Source: Oasisia sp. SBJ-2009
Lineage: Eukaryota; Annelida; Polychaeta; Sabellida; Siboglinidae
Assembly (NCBI GenBank): GCA_964017155.1
Contig: OZ024864.1
Location: forward strand, 35,172,529 to 35,236,528
Length of the DNA stretch: 64,000 nucleotides
Direction of reading: 5' to 3'
The position numbers and the translations under genes were made by a program. Positions 44,701 through 56,700 of this stretch are shown here, piece after piece. The notes beneath the pieces were generated by a model. It was given only the letters and a program-made list of their open reading frames with translations. It was not told where the DNA came from and searched no databases. Position 1 is the stretch's first letter, and each line of letters opens with the position of its first letter.

Positions 44701-47700
44701 AAGAATGACGTCACGACGGTGATCGAGGCGCTCTCCACGCAGATTCACTGCATGGGGTTTGGCTGTTGTCATGAAATGGCTGCAACTCGGCAACGCGCGT
44801 AACATGCTGATGACGGTAAATATAAAGTTGTCTATTATTGTTATCGCTGAAATCTGAAATGTCTACTTCAAAGCATTTCTCCTAAAAATGGACCGAGCAA
44901 AGTGAACTGTACTTGGACTGGATTCCAAACAGTACGCCCGCAAATATGAATCAATTTCTTCAAAACTACCGGTTGTTTCAACTATTATTGCAACCGTATG
45001 CCGAACAGTAAGGCATAATTACTAAAGTTTACCATAGATTTAACCACAGATTTAGATACACGTCTACAAACAGCTGCTAGATGTCACGCCAACTGAACGA
45101 ACTGTCGAAGACTCTAAGTTGTTGACCCTTAACAACGTCGCAGGTTAAGGGTCAGACATAGAATGCCGCACGCTGAATGGCCAAGTCAATTTAACCCTTC
45201 ACTTAATGGCGGCGTCTAGACCATCGTGGATTTTGTTAGAATTTTACACTTTAAAGTCACATTCTGAGTAAACCGCTGGCGTTAAAAAGTATATGTGGAA
45301 ATTGTTACTTTATATTAACTCTATTAGGTGTATGCCACGAAACAGCTAACTTTTTTTGCCTTTAATATAGTGCTTTTTAACCCTTTAGACCTCAAGTCGG
45401 CCATACACGGCCGCATGTTTACTCCTCAAGTCGGCCAAACACGGCCGTAGATATTAGCATCCGAGTTTGATCTATTCCAGAGGCGCTCACTGGAGGATAC
45501 TTTTGAAACACATTTAACTTGAAGGGTTAACATATCGGCAATGCATTGTGGGTAGTCATGGCTACCGGTGCTATTCAAGTTTACGGAGTTTCACGCATTT
45601 TTTCGAAATGCCCTATTTTTCGAGTTAGCAAAATGGCGTCGGCTGGTCCGAATCATTTGACTGCGGAAGAAGTCTTCCAAAGTGTTTGCTATTCAAGCCG
45701 TTTCACGCATCGAATATGTGACTTTAGTCGATGTTTCATTTCGAAGATCGTTGTTGTTGTCGGCGAAGTTCGTCAGTCAAGCTCATTTTGTAAACACGCT
45801 ACGTCTATGAGACGAGTCCCACACTCGGTGTCCCATATTCTTGCACAAAGACGATATGCTCAACTAGGATATCATTCAATGATTGGGTAGTTGTATTATA
45901 ATTATTGTAGTATTTATAAGTGGTGTAACTTGCGGGACTGTTCTGTTGTTTATTTGCTGAGGTTTCGACCGAGGCTGGCCGGGGTGGTAGCGGAAACATT
46001 TGGCCGCTGTACTGGGACTGGTCACTAGCTTCTCATGTTGTCGAGTATGCTTCCATTGTATTCGAGAATATGCAACATTAATATATAAGGTATAATAATA
46101 ATATTGGTACCAATGTGTAGGTAATTACACTGTCTTTCAAATAAACAAAACTTGTAGCAGCAAAAAATGAAGCCTTAAAAAGTTACGTCACGTAATATGT
46201 CATGTTATAGTAAAATATTGATATACTGGCACATCTGTTGCATTATGGTTAACTTTTTAAATTAATAATAAAGCATATCTACATCCAATGTGAAGGTAAT
46301 TATATGCCCTTTAAAATAATGTTAACTTGCAATAATGGAAATTCAATAATAAAAGACCTGCGCCCCAAAAACGGACACCCCTGTCATTTTTAGGAATCTG
46401 ACCTACTTTTCTGAGGAACCAGGGGCTTTACACCAAAAATGGCTGAGGTCTAAAGGGTTAAGTAACTAAATGCCAATCAAAGCGCTTCACATTAATATTA
46501 CTTGTTGACTAAATCTAAAATACAAATTAGTTAACTACATAAGGTAAGATAACATAAATAAGCTCAGATAAATAAGTAAATAAGCTAGGATAAATAAGTA
46601 CACATTAATATTACTTGACTAAATCTAAAATACAAATTAGTTAACTACATAAGGTAAGATAACATAAATAAGCTCAGATAAATAAGTAAATAAGCTAGGA
46701 TAAATAAGTACACATTAATATTACTTGACTAAATCTAAAATACAAATTAGTTAACTACATAAGGTAAGATAAAATAAATAAGCTAAGACAAATAAGTAAG
46801 TAAGTTAATATGAATAAGTAAAGATAAATAAATAATAAGCTAAGATAAATAATTATAAAACAAAAAATAAATTAGGGTGTTAATTTCAAACAGAACAGTT
46901 AAAAACCAAGCGGTGTGATAAAATATAAATCAGTTTCATCAAGGCAGAAATGGGTGAGTTTTTAGTTGTTTTCGGAAAACTGCCAATATCTCAGTTGATC
47001 TCTTAGATCTCAGACACATTTAACATCTTTCAGTAAACATTGAGAGGTGTACGAGTGCGACCCATAAAATGCATCTAAAATTGATCTATTCCTTAACCGA
47101 TTTATCCTCTTAAATGTCGGGACAGAAACAAGATGGCCGTTGTTCCGTACCTCGTACACGAGCTCGTGGTGAAAGTGAGGCACATCGAGCTCCTTCAGAC
47201 ACTGGATCGCTTCGGTGACGTCGCCCGAGTTGACGTATTCCTCCAGTAGGAGGCGCATCTGTAGCAAGTTTCGTCACAATTCAATACGGCACCAAACGGT
47301 GTAACAAAATATTTAATTAATTACTTGTATTGAGACCTATTATCGACATGTTTCTTCACAATATATATAAAATGGTGTAACATTTTAACATCTTGCTTTT
47401 TGGGGAGAGACCCTGAGATGCCTTCGCAAGACTTGTGAACTTAATATTTCTTGTGTACATTGACGATACCCTCATACATATGTCTATGCAATTTTAGAGG
47501 GAAAAGCTTCTGAAAAGTTTTAGGATTAAAAATTAGGGAAACTTAATTAAAATGTACCAGTTTTTAGACCTTACCCTACATGACACTAGGAGGCTTTAAA
47601 ATGTTTCAAACAAATTTACATTTCTTGCACTTAGTAACAGAACCCTAAGAAATGTCTATGCAACAATTTGAAGAAAAAAACAGAGCTTCAACATTTTCAG

Positions 47701-50700
47701 AGGTGTTAGAGCGAATGGTGCACGGTGGACACAAAGTGATTCCATAAGTCCACTGAACCTTTGGCCTAAAACAGCAATAATAAAAGAAGTACTGGATTTA
47801 TGAGATATTTAGAACTGGAAACTTTATGACTGAAGTGTCAGGGAGAAGGAGAGAAAGGGGGAAAAGGGGATATAGACGGGATAAAACCAGGCTGAAACCG
47901 GCAACGAATGCCTAAAACTTTGTCTGGTGGAGAAGAGACGGTGACGGCCTACGGACCGTCAGGGGTGAAATGACTTGAAGAATCGAATCCATCCCAGCTG
48001 AATGTGTGGGGAGCGGTGGTCACGTGGTAGAACACCCGACTATCAATCGAGGGGACAGTGGTTCAATCACACCTGACACCATTTTGAAACTTAGGCAATT
48101 TCATTCATCCCACATTTGCCTGTGTCTTTCGTAAGAGACACTAAAAACTGGTGGTCCCTTCTATCTGGTGTCTATGCCAGGGGAAGTAAAAGATCCCACA
48201 CAGGGGGTGAATGTGTAACCTGTAGTGGACTCACAAATTCTCGTTGGACTTTAAACGCCCTGCAAAGGGCCCCATCCAGTATCTGGGTGAAAGGGAAATA
48301 AAGAAAGAGAATTGACCACTGCAGGTGGAATGCACACAATGTCACAGCACAACCCACTTGGACAACAGGTCCACCAGACCAACGCATCAATCACTACGGC
48401 GAAGCGTAAAATGACGGACGACGAGTCACGACCAAGTGCCGACATTTACGGTTGTCGTGATGATGCCCCACTTACCCTCCTTGTGAGGTACTTGACGGGG
48501 CGATTACCACCGCCCTCCCCCCACACGTTGTCGAGCCGTGCCATGCCATGGTTCATCCCCAGCATTGTGGAGGCCTTCTCCAGCGCGGCACTGCACGAGA
48601 CGGACACAGTACAGTACGATACGACACAATACAGTAACCTTTACAGTTCCCAAATGGGAAATTCATGTGGTAGAAATTCACATTACCGCAACACAACGAT
48701 ATTAGTATATTTACATAATGATGTTAACGACAGTAGTAGTGGTTGTAATCACAGAGGCTCCTGTCGTCCTCATTCATAATTACACTCAAAGTTCCTTTTT
48801 GTGTTTTCTTCCCCTGAGCCCGGACACCCGAGGAGAAAGTTCAACAGGATTTTATCATTATCTGTACCGTTTTGTACTATTTGTAATTTTTGTACTATTT
48901 GTACTATTTCACCATGTCACACAGCTACAAGACAGAATTTCCAAAGACGCCATGACGTGATACAAGACCTGTAGGTCGTCCCTGGACCCCGTATGGTCAC
49001 TGTCAGCCCGTATCTTACCTCACTTGCTCTGACTCGACCTTGCCCTTGAAGGAGGTGATGAACTTGGGGGGCAGACAGTCGTCCGCGATGGCGCGGGCTA
49101 GGAACATGGCCACCAGCTGCAACAAACACACTGGGTCAGTCTCCAGATGGCATCAGCCGTACCTGCAGTGACCACAGCGTCTTAATGTTTGCTCTGTTTA
49201 CTCTCAAACACTGTTTCAGGGCACTCGGGGTGAAGTCACACAGTGTGCCTTAAGTTAGGGGGTTGGGATGTACACCCAGCAGGGGTCGACAATAGCGCTG
49301 GCCCGATCCGTGTTTTGAGGGTGTCGGGCCAGTTCGGGCCAGCAGTTTTTATATTTTACTGGCCCGACGGGCCGCTGGTTTCAAGAAGTTACAATGGAAT
49401 TATTCACCATAGTTTTATATAGTTTCCATCAGTTGTCTCTCATTACGCAATAATTAAACATAATCTGTGACAGCGTGGACTCGCGTTATCAGTCGAAACT
49501 AGTCACCATCTTGTTTACGAATTGCAAGTTCTCCATAACTTCGCACGGTGTCGCTACTGGCGACGTGAGGCGGAGATGCAAGGCAGACACCGCCCTAGTG
49601 AATGAGCTAAGATAACGCTTCGGATTTTGTAGCAATAGCTGAGTGGTACCTAAATAAAATTTGTCATTGAATTTCGCGTTCTCCTTTATTATTGTTGCTA
49701 TCCTAATCTGTAAAACTAATAGACAAAATATGTTGAGCATGTCACGACGGCCCCTTGTGGACTTCTTGTGAATTTGTACTAAATAACTATACGCTAAGTA
49801 ATAACTCACATAAAACATAGTCATCTTGTAGCTGAATTTTCTAACTTGTTTATTCCAAAATATATCCATTCCGATAAGTAAAACGTCAAGTTGTCTCAGC
49901 CACAGCACAGGATTTCGCCATGCCGCAAACAGCGAAACGCCACGTCAACGATCCCTAGCTTCCCGTTCGACCTCCGGCTGTCGGCGCTAAGCAGTCGCCT
50001 GCAGCAAATACCTCTATGCACTCCATCATCGCCTTCCATTTCTTTCTCCGATTAAAATTAATTCACACCTTGCAGTAAATTGATAACGTTTGGCAGCGAC
50101 TGGATCCACACCAACGTCGTCTAGCTAGCGCCATGGCATTATCTAGGTCACCTCGTGTCACGCGCATAGCGGCCGGAAGTCCCCGAAGCTGACGGCGAAC
50201 GCCAAATAACGGCGAACTGACAACGGCAAACGCCAAATAAGGAGATAGTCGGTCGAATATTTATTTGGATTTCCCGTATATACAGGTCAAAGGGCGGGGA
50301 TGCTGTCTACGTAAGCAGTTAGAGGACAGTTTGGCGGTTGTATTCGTACCACACAACATGGCGAACAGTGAAAGTACGGTGGCATTACTAAGGTCTAAAC
50401 ATCGCGTATTTTCGAACATATGCTGCGTCTTCAAAATTTAAATGGACTTCACAATCGACAGGGGCTCATTTGTTATGGCAAACAAATAACTTAGAGGTAT
50501 GTAATTAATATAAAAGTTAACTTTATTGAGAGAATACATACAAAAGACTTAGAAAACGGCAAAAACACGTTTTTGTTTATTTTTCATTTCAGCTGCCGTT
50601 TCTATTTTAGTGTCCTAAATATAAACAAATATATTTTATTGTACAATGTACCTGTTTTTATCAGAATAAATGTGTATTCATACAAAAAAAGTTTGGGCCA

Positions 50701-53700
50701 GTAACTTTTTTGGCGGGCCAGTAACTTTTAAAGTCCACTGGCCCCCCGGGCCAGTGAATACAAAACGTTATTGTCGACCCCTGCCCAGTGAGGGTTAACT
50801 CACTGAGGGTACATCGGGGGCACTCATCGAGGGTACAACGGGGGTGTACTCACTCAGGTTATGTTATTCACCACTGCTTCATTTTTAAGGCGAGGGATCG
50901 CTGTTGTTCCCTATCGCTTGCTCGAATCTCCCGTCTAGGGAGCGATTTTTCGCTCGCGCTAATTACGATAATTGCTCCCGTCACCAGACCATGTAGAACA
51001 TGGCGCCACCTAGTGGCAAAACATGAAGGACACTTCCAGCAGAAGGCTCCACTCTACTATTTCAGCCTCGCTATGGGCGGGCGCATGGTTGTAACCACTG
51101 ACCTATATAAAGGTTCACATCAATTCATAACGCTAATAAGATGACTGACATAGTAAATTATGTGTTTAGATATACATACACGATCCAGATGTTTACGAGG
51201 CGCTAAGTAGGTAACTGCATAACCGAAAAGATCGCTTTGCAAAACCAGCTGTCATGACACGATTACACAGTGGCACCGCCATGTGGATAACATAGAATGC
51301 CACCTGGTGGATAAAAAAAGAAGTAAAAATCACTCCCTCAAATTATTTCGCAAGGGTAGTTACCAAGAGTACACCAACGTTTACCAAGGACTCATTGGGG
51401 GTGAATTCTGCGAGTATAAATGAGGGGGCGTACTCTCGGCGCCGTGTACTCACCGAGGGAGTGTCGGGGGTGTCTAGACTGAGGTCTGGTACTCACCGAG
51501 GGAGCGTCGGGGTGTCTAGACTGAGGTCTGGTACTCACCAAGGGAGTGTCGGGGGTATCTAGACTGAGGTCTGGTACTCACCGAGGGAGTGTCGGGGGTG
51601 TCTAGACTGAGGTCTGGTACTCACCGAGGGAGCGTCGGGGTGTCTAGACTGAGGTCTGGTACTCACCAAGGGAGTGTCGGGGGTATCTAGACTGAGGTCT
51701 GGTACTCACCGAGGGAGCGTCGGGGTGTCTAGACTGAGGTCTGGTACTCACCGAGGGAGCGTCGGGGTTGTCTAGACTGAGGTCTGGTACTCACCGAGGG
51801 AGTGTCGGGGGTGTCTAGACTGAGGTCTGGTACTCACCGAGGGAGCGTCGGGGGTGTCTAGACTGAGGTCTGGTACTCACTGAGGGAGTGTTGGGGGTGT
51901 CTAGACTGAGGTCTGGTACTCACCGAGGGAGCGTTGGGGTGTCTAAACTGAGGTCTGGTACTCACCGAGGGAGCGTCGGGGGTGTCTAGACTGAGGTCTG
52001 GTACTCACTGAGGGAGTGTTGGGGGTGTCTAGACTGAGGTCTGGTACTCACCGAGGGAGCGTTGGGGTGTCTAAACTGAGGTCTGGTACTCACCGAGGGA
52101 GTGTCGGGGGTGTCTAGACTGAGGTCTGGTACTCACTGAGGGAGCGTCGGGGGTGTCTAGACTGAGGTCTGGTACTCACTGAGGGGGCGTCGGGGGTGTC
52201 TAGACTGAGGTCTGGTACTCACTGAGGGAGTGTTGGGGGTGTCTAGACTGAGGTCTGGTACTCACCGAGGGAGCGTTGGGGTGTCTAAACTGAGGTCTGG
52301 TACTCACCGAGGGAGTGTCGGGGGTGTCTAGACTGAGGTCTGGTACTCACAGAGGGAGCGTCGGGGGTGTCTAGACTGAGGTCTGGTACTCACTGAGGGG
52401 GCGTCGGGGGTGTCTAGACTGAGGTCTGGTACTCACTGAGGGGGCGTCGGGGGTGTCTAGACTGAGGTCAGGCAGGTTGGTGAGGAGGACATGGAAGCCC
52501 TCCATCATCTCGTCGCGGGTGAGCAGCTGGCCGTAGAGATCTGAGATGAGGCGGGAGGTGAGCTCGCGCTGGGGGTCATGTCGGTCCAGCGCCAGACTCA
52601 CGGCCATCTCCATGATGCGATGCTTGTTGGAGCCAATGTTCAGGTCCCGCAACAGGTCCTGGCAACACAGGCAGGGCGTATAACAACTTCCCGGGGTACA
52701 CGGGGGCAGGGCCTATAACACTTTCCTAACAAAGTAAACAAACACAGGGACAGGGCGTATAACACTTTCCTAACGAACATAGGGGCAGGGCGTATAACAC
52801 CATCCTGGAGGAACACAGGGAAGGGGGTTAACAGCAAGGCAGGGTACATAGCTCCATCCTTCTCGGTCAGTTCTGGGTTAATTCCCTTAAATTCTAAAAT
52901 ATTCCTGGTGGTCACGATAACGCTAAATATTGTGGACCTTCCTGCTATATGATGAGCGAGATGGGTCACCTCGCTGTTTTTCTAAAGCACCTCGCTCAAA
53001 ATATGCCAAAATTGCCACCTCGTACTGAGTCGTAGCTATTTCTTGCTACAAACACATTTACATGCTGCTACCTTGTAGTTATGCATTTGTTTCCTCTTTA
53101 CTCCGCAGGGAATAGGTTAAAACACCCTCAGAATGCACCATTTTGAAGGTAGTTTTTAAAATAATTCTGGATGGCCATGCCCCGGATCTACATAGCTCAG
53201 TCCATCCTGCCCCCTCGCATATCATGTTACTCAGGAGAAACACTGCATACAGGCCAGATGAGATGTGCTTTACGACCTGAAATAAACTACAAAGACACAT
53301 GTGACACCCATTTCGAGGTATCACTTCTACGTCCCAGTGACATTTCTACACATTCACACCGGTGTCTACCCTCCAAATGACGTATCTCATGCCACCAACA
53401 CACCACCGACACCACAGCCGTGTCATGACACACATCCGACACCAACGAACACATAACGACACACGCCACCGAGTGCAGCCAGCGCACTGACACTGATGAT
53501 GACATCTGACGCGAAGTGACGGACGACAAATTAGTATTGTTTGCGTCCTGTCCTGTCCAGTCCAAGCTTGCAGGTGTCACTGTTTGCGTAAGACAATCCC
53601 ACCAAGACGTGTTGATCTGACGCGTCCAAGACAGGGCAGTCTCACACGGTAAACAACCACACCTCAGAGACGGCAACGTCAACAAAACACACTTACGGAT

Positions 53701-56700
53701 CCAGGGACCTTAATCCAGCGGTGTCATCAATCAGGTACACGCAGGTCAGACAAACACGGGTGATAAATACGAAAACAAAGCACTGAATCTGTTACTACAA
53801 CGACCTTTGCAGGATGCTTCAAATGCACTGCTTTAACCTTTGCCATGAAAGATGCACATTTAATTTAACCGAGAATGTTGTCTAACTGGTAAACCCGCAG
53901 AAATGCTGATATTTTATTGGTGAACTGATTTTAACTAATTCATCAAGGGTTTTTAAAGAGTTATTTTTTATTATATAAGTCCACTGGAACTTTGGCCCAA
54001 AGGACTATAAATTTACAGTGAGCTGTATAATGAATGGGATATACAGTAGGTACCTCGTACCATATGGAGGTATACGGTACACAGCTGTTGATGTTATCAA
54101 AAGTGTGGGCCAAATCTGCTAACAGGTGTCACTCAGGTTTTAGTAATCGCTGCATTTTATTAATTCCTTTTGGGAGAGACATGTTATGTCAGAACGATTG
54201 CAGCTTTGCTGTGTTGGCCGAACAGAGAGAAAGACTGTTGCTATAACAGAATTACCATAATTTGTTATGGTACCATTACATCAAAACGTCACTTCTTCAA
54301 AAGGCTAAATCAGTTTTTACTTGGGCATCAAATTTGCAATGGCAATCGATTATTTGTCGGTAGCACATGCCAGAGACAAAAACGATTTACAAATCCGCAA
54401 AATGCACCGATGGAATCATTAACACTTGCCCCAGGCGCCCCGAGTAATGTTGACATATTACGGCACTGTCCACAATTCACAAATGCATCTCCCAGGGCAG
54501 TCACCATATATTATTTATGCAGGATCCAGGGCAGCCTCCAGATATTACCTATGCAGGTTACACGGCAGTCTCGGGGGATTACTTATGCAGGTTACAGGGC
54601 AGCCACACACTACATAATGCCACATGGCCACTCTAAAACGTGAATCCAACACTGACACAGCACACACACACTGTGTTCCATGCACAAAGTCAGCTCAAGA
54701 ACAACAACTTACTGCAACTTCATTTGTGTCGCCGTGCTCCAGGTACTCCTGCAGGATCGGCGTTACCGTGGTAACAAGCTCCGCCTCTGTCAACTCCGGG
54801 GAGATCTTCTGCACCACATATTCACCCTGGAGAACGAAACTTCAATTCAGGGACCAGGTCAAAAACAAACGCTGACAAACCTTGTCGGTGTCGCGCTTAC
54901 ATTTTTTCAGTCATTAAAAACGTTCCGATTGACATTTCTGCACATGCGCAATAAATGTAAAATCACCAATGTGCAGCGAAACAACAAAGCATTTTCGGTA
55001 TAAATGCCACAAGCTGTTCGTTAACTTTCTTGTGATGATTACTGTGAAAAGTTTCTTAAAATGTCGTTCAATGCAATAAAATATTACGTTTTTTATAAAT
55101 CACTGGCACAGATTATGGCGCACTACTGTCGCATGATTTACGCTTGCTATCAAAATATGCCTCAAAACTTGTTTGCCTCATGTTAATTTGTGACAAATAA
55201 CTTTGCAAGAGGTTATATATATATACATCCTAACGAACAACCCATAGTATGTATACCATAAATGCTTTGTCCTTTCGCTGCACATTGATGATTTTACAGA
55301 TATTATGCATGCGCAGAAATGTCAATCGGAACGGTTATAACGCCAGAAAAATGTAAGCACGACAGCGTAACAAAATCCCTTCGAGATGCTTCACAATGAT
55401 GCAGAGGAAATGGTCCAGTTTCAATCATAATAAAAATAATCAGATTAGCTACTAATCATTACATCTTGATAAGGCAGATAAGCCCATTTAGCAGTCACAC
55501 ACCACATCTGAATAGGACAGCCCCTAGTGCAGGAAATTGTCTGCTATTCAAATCGTTTCTATGCACATTTATCCACTATATAACCTCTTAGCACTGCAAT
55601 AGTGCTAATCATGGATTATCACCCTGGTGAATATTTTGAATGAAATTTTGAAATTTGTGTAGCTGATTGCAAAAACCTTTTACCACAGTAAAGGTGGACC
55701 ACATTATTTGTCACTGATGGCGATATACCAAGTTATGTGTCTGATATTACTGACGCCCAACATATCTGTTGGAAATGAATCAACAGTACCCCTGGGTAAG
55801 TCTACTAAGGCTCAATATTTTACGATTATTCCAATAGATTTTAATGCATTTTAAATTATGGTATGTTTATAAAGTTTGAGATGTTGTAAAGTGCCATTAA
55901 CAATTTACAATAAAAATATATTATTATCTATTGAATTTTAACAAATCAGAGCGTGTTACAAAAGGTAAAAACAGCATTTCCCATACATTAAAATACACCC
56001 ACTTTACCGAACTCACTAAAACACTGCACCGGGTCATACACAAATGGAAAAGATGCATTTAAAGCCCGTGTGACCTGTTAACAAATCCCCCGATTCATTA
56101 ACAGGTCACATAAAGCTAATATTACCACGACATTGATCTGATTTCGTCAGTGACCATCACGGAGTGAACACAATGACGTGCCAGTCACAAACAGCTCGAG
56201 CGGCCCTTCTTCAAATCTAAATGCACAATCCGCTACAGAGGTCAGAGGTGTACCTCCTGTGGCTGACGTTATCTGGGGACAGTGTCAGAGATGAGGCCTC
56301 TGCTTTGTGACAGTCAGGCAGAAGTCAGGTAGATCTTAACCAGACCTGGCATTACAGCTGATTGAATAGAGGCCGAATAATACGACGACGTCTCAAGTTC
56401 CAACTGTCATTAATAAAACACACCTCGGCACCACTGCATGGGTTAGCCCTGGGCCCGTGCGACATGTCACACACCACAAAGTAGAACATCAGTGAATAGC
56501 AATCAACCTTCCACATATCCAGTAACCACATAAACCTTTAACGCGTGTCTATGTTTTGCGGGACGGGGTTGTATTCCACATTTCGACTGTTCGAGTCGCG
56601 TTCACCTCAGTGAGTCTCTCGTGACGATCTCTGACCCCACATGGGAGAACAGACGGGATAAACAGGCTGCCGCCTGCGGAGCTGTCGATTTAGTCCACCC

